A stretch of DNA of 64,000 nt from Siphonodentalium dalli (Eukaryota; Mollusca; Scaphopoda; Gadilida; Siphonodentaliidae), in the NCBI GenBank assembly GCA_032622095.1, contig CP136063.1, positions 276,513,426 to 276,577,425 on the forward strand, in the 5' to 3' direction. Below, in pieces: positions 1-9,896 of the stretch; within the stretch, counting starts at the first letter, position 1, and each line of letters begins with the position of its first letter. Both the position numbers and the translations under genes were made by a program. A model generated the notes under the pieces. It had not been told where the DNA came from and made no database searches. It saw only the letters and a list, made by a program, of their open reading frames with translations.

Positions 1-409
1 AATCCGCAAATGTCTTTGAGCCGGAGACGATCGAGTCTAAGAATAATATTAGCCAAGTCCCGTTTTGTGATATTAAATTTGACTTGTTACTATACAACTA
101 GCAACAAGCAACTATCGGCTTTTCCATAAAACCAACAGTTTTAACACTAAATAGTGGTTGGAAATTCAAATTATCAGATTAATTGGTCCGAAACTTTTAA
201 TTAATGTGTCAGGCACGAAATTTCACATTGCTGGACATTTTGACCGGATTCCCACTGTCCATGACATTGCCATCCAACAAATACCATCCAATGACGCCAC
301 TGCTTTAATTAAATTGTCCTATAGACGCTTGAACAGGGGAAATGGGGAAATGTTAAAAAAAAGTCTACAAACATCATCACCAAGAAGAACACGAGAACTA
401 GATTTGTTA

Positions 410-1204
410 TCTTCTATATAATTTGAGACTTCCGTATATATATATATATATGTGTGTGTGTATATATGTGGGTACTTCATAGAATCCAAAACGCGTGTAC
501 AGATTGAGCTCAAATTTCGTATGTAAGTGTAAAATCCCACCGACACGACCGTGGTCGCGTTTTGGAGAGCACGGCACTGCGGTGGTTAAGACATCAACGA
601 TCTTTATATTGACCTTATACGGAGGTATTAACAATCAACGCTCTTTATTGCAATGACCCCATGCGTCCGAAATACGGATGCGGACGAAATGCAATTATCT
701 CGACTAAAAAGGCAGAATTGATCTAAGAGCTCGATTTCACGACGGGATTAATTGACTGTCCGCTCTGAAGTTTAGGACGGGGAGGACGGTTGCCATGAAT
801 TAACTCATTGAAAAACAAAGAATGCGTTATCTCGGAAACGGGTGGAGCTATCGACTTGAAATTTGGTATGTGAATGTATCTTGCCCGGATACAAATTTTA
901 TCGGGTCGCTGAGCCCGTGCAACGCCAGATTCGTGCATGCGCAGACGAGATCTCGGAAACGGGTGGAGCTATCGACTTGAAATTTGGTTTTTGAATAGCC
1001 TGGACAACGTCGGGCTCAACAATTTTTCATCGGGTCAGTTCTTTCCGCCCGATATACCTTAAATCTTTTAGGGACGGGTACCATAATTTCTCTTGATTAA
1101 AAAGGCATCACGTTTCTGACAAACGCTCATTGAAAAACACAAACAAAACATAAAACATTGTCATGTTTCTGACCAAGCACGCCAGTGGCGGGCTAACCTG
1201 CTAG
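410..1204 (+). mobile_element. Helitron-like non-autonomous element H1
   Basis: The left end is A|TCTTCTATATAATTTGAGAC, followed by a short TA/TG microsatellite. The right end is a GC-rich hairpin (around 1190) and then CTAG at 1201-1204, followed by T. A 5' TC, a 3' hairpin about 11 nt before CTRR, and insertion between A and T are the hallmarks of canonical Helitrons. No Rep/helicase ORF is present, so it would be mobilised in trans. It contains a module (about 825-1000) shared with the 36-41 kb array: 'ctcggaaacgggtggagc' and flanking text. The ends are directly seen; the family call is an inference from them. Confidence 0.72.
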
Positions 1205-2136
1205 TACTATATATTTTGAGACTTCCGTATATATATATGTGTGTGTGTGTATGTGTGGGTACTTCATGGAATCGAAAACGGTTGGACAGATTGAGCTCAA
1301 ATTTCGTATATAAGTGTAAAATCCCACGGACACCGCCGTGATCGCGTTTTGGAGAAGCTCAGAGCACCGTTTCTCCCTTCCCAATCATAAAAATCACCGC
1401 AATCGGCACTTCGGGGTTAATAGCGTTGATATATAAAGAGCGTTCGTTTTCCGCAGTGTCTATATAAAGAGCGTCGTTTTCGCTATCTACTTATCTGTAT
1501 GACGGGAGTCTGTAGCCTGTCGCTCGAAATATTATGCAGAGAGATTTCACGACGGGAAGCGTTTGTTTTCAATTCAATGCAATGTTATCGCTCGAAATAT
1601 TATGCAGAGAGATTTCCCGAAGGGAAGTGTTTGTTTTCAATTCAATGCAATGTTATCGTAGAGAGATTTCACGACGGGAAGTGTTTGTTTTCAATTCAAT
1701 GCAATGTTATCGCTCGAAATATTATGCAGAGAGATTTCACGACATTAGGACGGGTACGGGCAGGTTAAAAAAAAAGAAAACAAAGAATGCGTTGTCTGTC
1801 GTATCTAGGAAGGGGGGATTTCTACGGGTATATTTTTCCTCCAGAAACAACAAATTAATAATAACAATTTAAAATTAAAAAAATTTAAAAATAAAAAAAC
1901 AATTCAGAAAAAAAATATATTAAATTTAAAAAACATTAAATTCATATTAAAAAATAAAAAATTCATATTAAAAAATAAAAAACAAAAATAAATAAAAAAC
2001 AAAATAATTAAAAAAAATGTCATGTTTCTGACGAAATTTGGTACAAATGCAGCCCAAGTGTCTCGGAACCTGTTGCAATTGCTTTTTCGAACAAAGCCAT
2101 GGGACGAATGCCGCCAGTGGCGGGCTAACCTGCTAG
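1205..2136 (+). mobile_element. Helitron-like non-autonomous element H2
   Basis: It begins immediately after the CTAG of the preceding element (5' TACTATATATTTTGAGAC). It ends with the hairpin GCCGCCAGTGGCGGGC and CTAG at 2133-2136, followed by T. It carries its own internal minisatellite (1521-1745) and a long A-rich block (about 1865-2020). Similar A-rich blocks recur in the array at 40.0, 43.3 and 44.6 kb. The head-to-tail junction without host sequence suggests tandem insertion or rolling-circle multimers. Confidence 0.7.
1521..1745 (+). repeat. 68-bp minisatellite inside Helitron-like H2
   Basis: Units open with CGCTCGAAATATTATGCAGA at 1521, 1589 and 1711. The step is 68 bp, with one unit shortened to 54 bp near 1657-1710. 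The repeat keeps reading frames open on the plus strand, which explains the overlapping 89- and 112-codon ORFs there. I do not regard these as genes. Confidence 0.8.
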
Positions 2137-2340
2137 TCTATTATATATTTTGGAACTTGCCTGTCTGTCTGTGTGTACTTTGATCCGGGGAACAATATGG
2201 GCAGGTCCAATTTCACGTGCGACCGCGTCCTTGACCTCGCTCATATACGCAACGCAAAGCAAAATCGCTCACACTTAAATCGTGAAATTTCGAGATGGGA
2301 CCAACAGTGCAGTACATTATTAAGAAACAGATAATAACTA
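2137..2340 (+). mobile_element. 5' fragment of a third Helitron-like element (H3)
   Basis: TCTATTATATATTTTGGAAC directly follows CTAG at 2136, then comes a TGTCTGTCTG microsatellite. The internal text differs from the other copies and I found no matching hairpin-CTAG end downstream. The right boundary is therefore approximate. Confidence 0.45.
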
Positions 2341-2368
2341 AAATATATATATTCTCCGTGGGTAGGCT

Positions 2369-2436
2369 TCTCTATTCGGAAGGTTCTCTATTCCCGAATG
2401 TTCACTATTCCGAAGTTATTCCGAAGGTTTTCAATT
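2369..2436. repeat. CCGAAGGTT-type short tandem repeat
   Basis: Degenerate units of about 20 bp of the form 'ctattccgaaggttc'. The same family recurs at about 45,650-45,700 and 46,125-46,235, there in better-preserved copies. Confidence 0.6.
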
Positions 2437-2440
2437 CTGG

Positions 2441-3060
2441 GCGAATTTAGCCAGAAATGAATCAAAAGTTACATCCCCCCACAATAACCACACGGGGAAT
2501 GAAACATGATGTACCACTAATGAGTTAGATATGAGTTAACGTAATTTCTTCAAACACAAGGTTCATAAATTGATTCTCAAAAGTGGCCTTCATAAATTTG
2601 TCTATAAATATTTGATGCCATTGCCATGAAAACCTGATATTATCACGACACATGACACCCCCCTCCCCACCCGGGCACCATTCCAAAAAGTTCTCCCTAC
2701 AACTAAGTAACAGATATTGAAGTTTCATGCTTTAAATTCATGATGATTCAATCCTTAAGGGACACCACTATAAGTATCTAACTCTACAGTATACACAGAA
2801 GCATGATATATTGGGAAAATAACTGACTTTGACCCATTTTGGAAAATGGTCATCAAGTTTAAAGGCCAATATATCATGGCGGACTTGTCGGTTTAAATAA
2901 AACAAAAGCAGTTAAACGACAACTGATAGAGAGGACACACATTCTAGTGACGTAGTACCCTATACGTAATTTTTATCTTTCGTAGTTCATTAATATGCAA
3001 AAGTTGTCAATTAACCCGAAACGAGTTATTATGAAGCACGAAAACCCGAAACTTATATAG
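2441..3060. other. Unannotated spacer
   Basis: I see no exon, recognisable repeat or RNA gene here. There is a C-rich stretch around 2655-2685. Minus-strand reading frames are short and match no family I know. Confidence 0.5.
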
Positions 3061-3063
3061 CAA

Positions 3064-3403
3064 GGTGAATTCAACGGTTGGCGATTATCGCAATACGATA
3101 GGGGAACACCGTGTGCGTAACGTAACTATCACAAGTATAACGTACTCTGATAACAACTTATCGCCAATTTCATGCTTAAGCAATTTTAAACATATCTTCG
3201 GCTTGTTTTATTTTATTTTTATGAAAAGGAATAATAAATGGGGTGGAAAATATATATATATATAACTACAAATAGAATCAAATTAGCCATTTTCCCTTGA
3301 AACTTAGGAGAGGCAAGCTAGGTACAAACATTTGTGATATCTGAGTACGAACGTCGGAGTGTTCACCTATCGTATTGCGATAATCTCCAACCGAATTGAA
3401 CCG
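3064..3403. mobile_element. Candidate MITE with ~40-bp terminal inverted repeats
   Basis: GGCGATTATCGCAATACGAT (from about 3079) reappears inverted as ATCGTATTGCGATAATCTCC near 3368. Matches extend outward to about 3064 and 3403. The roughly 340-bp body has no coding potential. No clear target-site duplication was seen, so the superfamily is undetermined. It lies about 230 bp upstream of the VWD-C8 gene start. Confidence 0.6.
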
Positions 3404-3636
3404 AATGTTGCCACATCTCAAGTTTACGTCGTTCCTGTGAAAAAAAAGTGTTCACAGAAACGTTTTAATTTCATTTGGCTCGCCTTCGAAAAATGGTGGA
3501 TACATGCATTTCAATATAATTCCTTGAGACGAGGGTCTCGGTCCGTTCATTGATTTTCGCTTACGACTTTGGTTTAGTATTGTGCTCTCGACCAATTAGA
3601 GGCGCCATTTCTGGGTGAGGTGAAATATATAACAAT

Positions 3637-3995
3637 ATGCACCTGCGAGCATTAATGTGCTACTCACTGTTATACACTCTGCAGTTTTTCAGCCTTGGCT
3701 CATTTGGCAGCACCGGCGAGGTGGGTTCGAATGATTTTGAGGTGAACGTCGAGAACGAAGTAGTTATGCTTTCGTCACCACGATGCGGCATAGATATTCA
3801 TAGCAACGGCGAGGATGTTTTCATCCGGGTTCCAAATAGGTATAAATGCAACATGACAGGTTTGTGTGGTGACGCCGACGGTTTCAAGAACGACATTGTG
3901 ACCTGCAATGGACAAAATCTTAACCTTGAGCATGATGTCCAGGTCGCACTCGAGATGTTTAGAGACAGTTACATCGTTGGATCGTCTAACGCACT
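3637..3995 (+). CDS. Secreted VWD-C8 protein, exon 1 (signal peptide + VWD)
   Basis: First coding exon of a three-exon gene predicted to make a 416-residue secreted protein. Residues 5-22 form a hydrophobic signal peptide. Residues 33-92 match the C-terminal half of a von Willebrand factor D domain, with the hallmark GLCGDADG at 75-82 and cysteines at 50, 71, 77 and 90. An in-frame TGA at 3616 precedes the ATG. The exon ends at a strong donor (ACT|GTAAGT, GT at 3996), phase 2. VWD domains usually run about 150 residues, so this one lacks its N-terminal beta-strands. Either the gene is diverged or truncated, or further 5' exons with another start exist; I found none. A sequon lies at N72. VWD plus C8 modules occur in VWF, mucins, zonadhesin and extracellular-matrix proteins; the specific orthologue is not recognised. 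Confidence 0.72.
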
Positions 3996-4070
3996 GTAAG
4001 TTACGGTTACAATACACCAAATGATTTGCATAGGCCTCAGTGTTAACAAATCCAAAGCCTGTATTCGCAG

Positions 4071-4140
4071 GAAAGATTTGACCCTGCACGAGTATCAGAA
4101 ATTGAAGAACGTCCTTTCAGACACACGAAAATGTCCCTAA
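4071..4140 (+). CDS. Possible alternative terminal exon of the VWD gene
   Basis: An acceptor TATTCGCAG (AG at 4069-4070) would join exon 1 in phase 2 and give 22 more residues ending ...DTRKCP and TAA at 4138. The result would be a 142-residue VWD-only protein after a 75-bp intron. The pyrimidine tract is weak and the C8 join explains the domain architecture better. I list it only as an alternative isoform. Confidence 0.22.
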
Positions 4141-4597
4141 AAGTACTTGTCAACGTACTGCGTCACACTGCAGTTTTGACAAACGTCACACTACCCTTAA
4201 AATGGAGAAAAAAATTACATCGAAAAAAACACAAACCCCTCGGCCCATAAATCATTCGCCAATTTGACAGCCGTAACCGTTCACCATGTGGCTATATTTG
4301 ATGTTTCTCGTCGGGAAACACGTTTGTGCATTTTTTCGTGCACTTTCATCCATGTGACATTGACCATTCAGCTGCCAGGATTTTTTTTTATGCTGATCCT
4401 AGCTTGGGGGTCCCAGGGGAAAACGCTCTACTAATTTGTATTTGGTGTAATCTCACACTTTAGGATAGGTACAAGAACCGTAACTCTATTCAGTAGACGG
4501 GAAGAGTTGGGTCGAGTTTTTAGTACTCGCTAGGGCGAATATAGTACCCGATTTCTGCCGTCGATTGGGCTTACACGAGTGACGGATAAAGAATGTA

Positions 4598-4790
4598 AGA
4601 AAAAATATAAAAAAAATGATAAAATTGTTAAAGAATCTAAGAACAAATGATAAAAATGATAAAATTGTTAAAGAAATTAAGAAACAATTATAAAAATTGT
4701 TATAGAATGTAAGAAAAAATATTTTAAAAAATTGTTAAAGAAAGTAAGAAAAAATGATAAAAAATTGTTAGGCCAAAGAAAATGCATTAT
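4598..4790. repeat. AT-rich ~50-bp tandem repeat in intron 1
   Basis: About four degenerate units built on 'ataaaattgttaaagaat' and 'gtaagaaaaaat'. One related unit sits between the two hairpins of the TTAA element at about 10,005-10,045, so this block is probably a remnant of that family. It is non-coding. Confidence 0.6.
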
Positions 4791-4841
4791 CACATGGTGT
4801 TTAATGTTGCGCCAGCGCAGCTCCCGACATGAAAGGGTTAA
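4790..4841. mobile_element. Solo end of a TTAA/CCCTTTCATG-type element
   Basis: The sequence ...GCAGCTCCCGACATGAAAGGG|TTAA (TTAA at 4838-4841) closely matches the right end of the large element at 59,250 (AGCTCCTCTCATGAAAGGG|TTAA). The opposite end was not found. It may be a deleted copy whose body is the AT-rich repeat just upstream. Confidence 0.45.
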
Positions 4842-5179
4842 CGCTTTGTGCGTAAGATCAAATCGGTATTTCGAGAATAGTGTTCACACACTGGCTAATT
4901 TACCTGGTCATCTCAATTTTGCCAAAGATGGTCGAGTATATATTGGTGGAATGTGTTCTCGCTGTCAGTCAGCACATGTTATATCCATGTATACTCGCAA
5001 CCCCTCAACATGTGGCCAGCTGGAATCTCATGGCTGACGCAACATTAGTTGGGAACTTCGGATGATATATGTTAAAATTGTTTTGATATTATTATTTCTC
5101 CAGCCAGTAACTAGTGTGAATTCTGTTGTTTTTAGAAAACAAGTTGATTATTTTGCTGCTTTTTGCTATTTTTTTCATT

Positions 5180-5410
5180 AAAGAAATCTTTGTTAAAGAT
5201 GAATAATTCGAATTTAACGCTCGCAAATTACTTTTTCCTTAGCTTCGAGAGTAAAAAATATTTGATTCGAGTCGAGGAACCCACACATCAAAGCTCAGAG
5301 TGATCGAATTTTGAGTGGCACAGTTAACAGTCGACAAGAAGACCGGCCAAATTTCGTTGAACAAACTGTGTTGATAAATAACAGGTTTTGGGAAATGTTA
5401 TATGGTGCTC
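5180..5410 (+). repeat. Interspersed repeat R1 (copy 1)
   Basis: It shares 'aaatatttgattcgagtcga' and 'ataacaggttttgggaaatg' with copies at about 8786-8937, 9200-9352 (inverted) and 21,480-21,920. This copy lies in intron 1. It is non-coding and the family is not recognised. Confidence 0.65.
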
Positions 5411-5419
5411 GGTGTCATC

Positions 5420-5671
5420 AAGCCTTGAAATAGGGTGTCTGTCATTTGCAGAATGAGGTCCCCAGAGGGTGAATTTAGTTATGCTACCCCGCATAGCGGG
5501 CTAGCATCACCAAATTCACCCTCTGGGAACATCATTCTGCTGAGGTGTAAGCAGAATGAGGTCTCCAGAGGGTGAATTTGGTGATGCTAGCCCGCTATGC
5601 GGGGTAGCATCACTAAATTCACCCTCTGGGGACCTCATTATGCAAATGACAGACACCCTATTTCAAGGCTT
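5420..5671. mobile_element. Double-hairpin MITE, short copy (AAGCCTT...AAGGCTT)
   Basis: The outer inverted termini AAGCCTTGAAATAGGGTGTC and its complement enclose two inner palindromes centred on CCCCGCATAGCGGG, each with arms like AATGAGGTCCCCAGAGGGTG. It is an internally deleted relative of the ~440-bp copies at 19,801-20,244 and 35,629-36,070. It sits inside intron 1 of the VWD-C8 gene. The target duplication is unclear, so the superfamily is unassigned. Confidence 0.75.
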
Positions 5672-5706
5672 CGGTGTGAACATGTTCTTGAACATTTATT
5701 TCCATG

Positions 5707-5791
5707 TTCATACCTTGTAGATGTTCATACCTTATAGATGTTCATTCCTTGTAGATGTTCACACATTGTAGATGTTCATACCTTGTAGATG
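5707..5791 (+). repeat. 17-bp minisatellite carrying the exon-2 acceptor
   Basis: Five units of TTCATACCTTGTAGATG start at 5707, 5724, 5741, 5758 and 5775. Four of the five contain TTGTAG, the 3' splice-site motif used to begin exon 2 at 5789. The last unit therefore provides the acceptor, and upstream units are potential competing acceptors. Confidence 0.8.
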
Positions 5792-6093
5792 TGACTCAAT
5801 GAAAGAGGCGTTATCCAACTGTTCAGTTAAGACGCAGCAGGAATCGATAGCGGAATATTGTAACATTGTCAAGAGAAGCGACGGGCCATTCATCAGCTGC
5901 ATCGCCATCATGACTGCACATAACTGGAACGCCATGGAGGAAGAGTATGCTATGTGTAAAACCATAGCATGCGCAGCATCCAACAGGGGACTGGCCTCGC
6001 CCAGAGCAGCGATCTGTGAATATTTGCTGTTTCTCAAACATAAATGTGAAGAAGATTTTGAACTGCCTGTATATCTTAACACATCAGAATGCA
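5789..6093 (+). CDS. Secreted VWD-C8 protein, exon 2 (C8 domain)
   Basis: It joins exon 1 in phase (CT|A) after a CTTGTAG acceptor. It encodes residues 121-221 with exactly eight cysteines before the last few residues (121, 131, 144, 157, 176, 181, 196, 206). It includes a DGPFISC segment and an ICEYLLFLKHKC ending, the layout of the C8 domain that follows VWD in VWF-type proteins. The donor is CA|GTGAGT (GT at 6094), phase 1. Both splice sites are inside tandem repeats: a 17-bp unit upstream carries the acceptor, and a ~45-bp unit downstream carries the exon tail plus donor. Alternative acceptors and donors are therefore available. The domain call rests on the cysteine pattern and on the order after VWD. 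Confidence 0.72.
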
Positions 6094-6625
6094 GTGAGTT
6101 GATTGAACTGCCTGTATATCTTAACACCTCATAATTCAGTGAGTTGATGAACTGCCTGTATATATTAACACCTCAGAATTCAGTGAGTTGAACTGCCTGT
6201 ATATATTAACACCTCAGAATTCAGTGAGTTGAACTGCCTGTATATCTTAACACTCAGAATGCAGTGAATTTATTGAACTGCCTGTATATCTTAACAAATC
6301 AGAAAGCAGTGAATTTATTGAACTGCCTGTATGTCTTAACACCTCAGAATGCAGTGAGTTGATTGAACTGCCTGTATATCTTAACACCTCATAATTCAGT
6401 GAGTTGATGAACTGCCTGTATATATTAACACCTCAGAATTCAGTGAGTTGAACTGCCTGTATATATTAACACCTCAGAATTCAGTGAGTTGAACTGCCTG
6501 TATATCTTAACACTCAGAATGCAGTGAATTTATTGAACTGCCTGTATATCTTAACAAATCAGAAAGCAGTGAATTTATTGAACTGCCTGTATGTCTTAAC
6601 AAATCAGAATGCAGTGAGTTGATGC
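6059..6625 (+). repeat. ~45-bp minisatellite duplicating the exon-2 end and donor
   Basis: About thirteen units of 'gaactgcctgtatatcttaa' plus 'cacctcagaatgcagtgagt', with lengths of 41-45 bp. A higher-order repeat of about 260 bp is visible (TTAACACCTC-ATAATTCAG at 6121 and again at 6381). The first unit contains the exon 2 tail and its GTGAGT donor. Several later units keep CAGTGAGT and others have CAGTGAAT. Confidence 0.85.
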
Positions 6626-7527
6626 CTCCATAGTTTCTGTTTTATATTGATTATCCGGAAAAACGAGGACCAACGCTGTTTAGTCACCATACTGGATATT
6701 TGGGGCGGTAAATAGTTGTCTACGTTAGTCGGTGGGAAGCAGATTGCAGTGGGTATACTTATGAAAGTCGCGGATAAGACGCTATTGAATTGCATTATTG
6801 CATAGCGTCTTGAGATAGATATGTTGGCTTAAAGTGATTTGAAAACACTCCGGTATGGTGATCAAATAGAAATTGAGAATAATCTTGCTCAAAGAAGTTA
6901 TTTTTACGAATAGTAATCCAAATTGACAACGCACACACCGTCATTCTTATATATTAATTGAATGCAATTTATGTTAGTTTATCGCCCATATAGCTGCGTC
7001 CCGAATAGGGATGTAAATATTTACAATTGAGCGTAGTTCAGACGATGTTTTCTATAAAGTGGTATATGGTCGATTTCTTTGAAATTTTCGGCAATGTTAG
7101 TAGAATGCTACATTCTCCAGGTGGGCATAGTGACTGAGTACTAACATATCAATTTCAAGGACCCGAACAAGTCCATAAAATGTCTTTAATACAAATTGAC
7201 GTGGTCAGTTTGCACCAACCAAAATTTCCTTTATTAAAATATCTTACAATATTTATGCGTTTGAATGTTTTATGTACACAATGACTTTACCTTCATTTGT
7301 TCAGATTATCCACAGGCCGCAAAAATAAGAACTTTAGAAAAACTACTATATATAGTATAATGGTACAATTTCTTAACAGCATCAATTCGCACCACCAGCA
7401 CCATTTTAATTCATCAGAACATCTTAACCAGAGGTGCATATGTCTGTCCGTTGCATGTTGCATACTGTTCAGCATTTTCACAAGTTAGTTCATCACGACT
7501 TATAACACATGTATTTCCACACACCAG
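6626..7527. other. Remainder of intron 2, no feature recognised
   Basis: The sequence is AT-rich with no repeat family recognised. A 63-codon plus-strand ORF at 7297-7488 has no recognisable domain and I treat it as chance. Confidence 0.4.
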
Positions 7528-8114
7528 GTCAGTATCTCCCTCCAGACGACTTTGATATTGGGGAACCCGAGAGTGAAGAGGAACATGGCCACGAAAGAGT
7601 TGTCGGTACCAGAGAGGAAAGTCATCACGAATCTAGCGGCGGTCGTAGAGGTCGTGGCAACACCACAGAGGAAATCCACCACGACAACACAACAGAGGAA
7701 AGTCATCACGAATCTAGCGGCGGTCGTAGAGGTCGTGGCAATACCACAGAGGAAAGCCACCATGACAACACTACAGAGGGAAGCCATCACGAAAACGCTA
7801 CAGAGGAAAGCCACCACGAAAACGCTACAGAGGAAAGTCATCATGAATCTAGCGGCGGTCGTAGAGGTCGTGGTAGCAGAACAGAAGAAAGCCACCGCGA
7901 CAACACAACAGAGGAAAGCAATCATGAAGCAAATCGGGCAGCAGAAGAAAGCCACAATGCGAATGAAAACGGCCGCCATCAAGAATCGCATGTAGTCGGA
8001 GAAACCACTGCCACGCAAGATAATCACCATTCATCGGAAGGTGAGCCACACGCGGGTGGCCTGACCACGCCTACTGAGGACGTCAGCCAAAACCACGCCC
8101 ATGATTCTGAATAA
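7528..8114 (+). CDS. Secreted VWD-C8 protein, exon 3 (His/Glu/Ser-rich repeat tail)
   Basis: The exon starts after the acceptor ACACCAG (AG at 7526-7527) and completes the phase-1 codon of exon 2. It runs 194 codons to TAA at 8112-8114, giving 1,251 nt in frame overall. The tail is low-complexity and charged: repeated EESHHE blocks, three SSGGRRGRG blocks and seven N-glycosylation sequons (NTT/NAT). It has no hydrophobic segment. It is probably extracellular, disordered and glycosylated, with possible divalent-metal binding through His and Glu. A matrix, mucus or biomineral role is inference. Minus-strand and +1-frame ORFs here are shadows of the repeat. Whether it belongs to the same gene rests on matching phase and order; no transcript evidence is available. 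Confidence 0.62.
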
Positions 8115-8391
8115 TCTGAAATAATCCATATACGAGGACTAGCCTATAATAGCTGAGGAAGTTCTTCCAGTCATCGACAAGAGTAGAAAACAACAGTTAC
8201 CGATCTGAAGATACACGCCTGAAACGGACTTCATGAACATGGACGACCATTTTCGAACAATCGGTGTATTAGCACTGAGTTCGGTATAAATTAGTAGATA
8301 CGCACGTTGAATTCTCAAAATTTCTTATGCCTTAGGGTTAGTTTACACGCTGAACATTTGCCTAGAAATTTGCAAGCAATTCGTCATAGTG

Positions 8392-9179
8392 GAATGTAGT
8401 GTGCATGCTAGGATATAAACGACAAACTACTTTTAAAATTCACATGCCCAGCAGATTATGACATGCGCAGTGAGATCTGTGTAATTCCTTAAGTTGTTCT
8501 GCAACTGACATTTGCCCGAAATTGACCTTCAAATAGTTGACAAGAATCAATCCTGCAATAACTCGTGGCATTTCACCGCTCTAATAAGCGATACAATAAC
8601 GGAAGACGTATTTTGTAATTCAAACATGTATCATTCAAGGGAGTCTTCAATAATTTACCTTTTCCAATATTTACGGTATTTTTTCTTCTTATAATTTTCA
8701 CTTTGATTAATTTGTATATAATACCGCTGTAATAGTTACATAACAATGCTTTTAATATACGAAATCTCGTCAATTGAGAGTTATTAAAGATACCCAATCC
8801 GATCAGACGCTCCTAAATTACTATTCCTTTGGCTTCGGGGGTAAAAAATATTTGATTCGAGTCGAGGAACTCACCCATCAAAGCTCAAAGTGATTAGATA
8901 TCGATGTTTGAAATTTGCTGTTTCTATTGTTTGTGGACATGTTTGAATTACAAAATTCGTCTTCCGTTATTGTATCGCTTATTAATAGAGCGGTGAAATG
9001 CCACGAGTTATTGCAAGATTGATTCTTGTCAACTATTTGAAGGTCAATTTCGGGCAAATGTCAGTTGCAGAACAACTTAAGGAATTACACAGATCTCACT
9101 GCGCATGTCATAATCTGCTGGGCATGTGAATTTTAAAAGTAGTTTGTCGTTTATATCCTAGCATGCACACTACATTCTA
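8392..9179. repeat. Large inverted repeat, ~240-bp arms
   Basis: The arm 8392-8629 is repeated in inverse complement at 8938-9179, for example GAATGTAGTGTGCATGCTAG against its complement near 9160. The ~308-bp spacer contains R1 copy 2. A second inverted pair of R1 (8786-8937 and 9200-9352) interlocks with it in the order A, B, A', B'. Arm divergence is low, suggesting a fairly recent inverted duplication or a fold-back element. Confidence 0.8.
8786..8937 (+). repeat. Interspersed repeat R1 (copy 2)
   Basis: It contains 'aaatatttgattcgagtcga' and 'catcaaagctcaaagtgatt', as in the 5.2-kb and 21.5-kb copies. Its start, 'ttaaagatacccaatccgat', is the terminus seen inverted near 9350. Confidence 0.65.
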
Positions 9180-9199
9180 CGTGGTCCTGGAAAAGAACT

Positions 9200-9352
9200 G
9201 GTCCACAAACAATGGAAACAGCAAATTTCAAACATCGATATCTAATCACTCTGAGCTTTGATGGGTGGGTTCCTCGACTCGAATCATATATTTTTTACCC
9301 TCGAAGCCAAAGAAATAGTAATTTAGGAGCGTCTGATCGGATTGAATACCTT
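9200..9352 (-). repeat. Interspersed repeat R1 (copy 3, inverted)
   Basis: Inverse complement of 8786-8937, for example 'ggttcctcgactcgaatcat' and 'ggagcgtctgatcggattga'. Together with copy 2 it forms the B/B' pair of the interlocked inverted repeats. Confidence 0.65.
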
Positions 9353-9448
9353 TAATGTTGAAAGTAAGAACGAAATCGATTTTTTTTTACATGTATTTGA
9401 TGATGATAGTTGTTTTACAGACTTTTATAAAAAAGTATAGAAGATTAA

Positions 9449-9892
9449 AGGCCCACTTAATTTTTGAACCCCCAGATCACATTATATAAAATAAATGCCA
9501 TGCTATATACCTTATGAAAGAGGAAGCTCCAAAACATTGTATTATCAACTTATCCGGTGTAATAAACACTGTGAACATGTCGTTTGTGTTGAGGTACCGA
9601 CGTGTTTTTGGCTTAAGTTTGTACTGCAAAGTCTATAATTTTCAATGGAAGGGGAATAATTCTATATCTTAGTTTGAATTCTGTTGCATTATGGGAGCGA
9701 AACGGGGGAAATGTGTTTTATGATTTCAGCTTTTTTCTGTTACCATATGGTCACTTTCTGAGACACAGACGCTCCAAATGGTTATGAATTACAGTATTTT
9801 AATCATATTTTTGTCATAGATTGCTATTAAAACAGTATATCAAGGCACTATAAAAAAAATAGTAATCGGTGACTCGAAAATTAAGTGAGCCT
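9449..9892. mobile_element. TTAA-flanked TIR element, AGGCCCACTTAA type
   Basis: TTAA at 9445-9448 precedes AGGCCCACTTAATTTTTGA. The right end is the inverse (ACTCGAAAATTAAGTGAGCCT) followed by TTAA at 9893-9896. The body is 444 bp with no ORF of note. A TTAA target is typical of piggyBac-like transposons; the non-autonomous piggyBac call is inference. A further end of this family is at 46,635-46,690. Confidence 0.65.
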
Positions 9893-9896
9893 TTAA

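Noticed and set aside
7500-8030. 176-codon minus-strand ORF opposite the VWD-C8 gene tail
   Set aside because: It is the complement of a codon-periodic repeat. The plus-strand frame has splice-phase support and N-glycosylation sequons, whereas the minus frame has only repeated F/L/C/V blocks.
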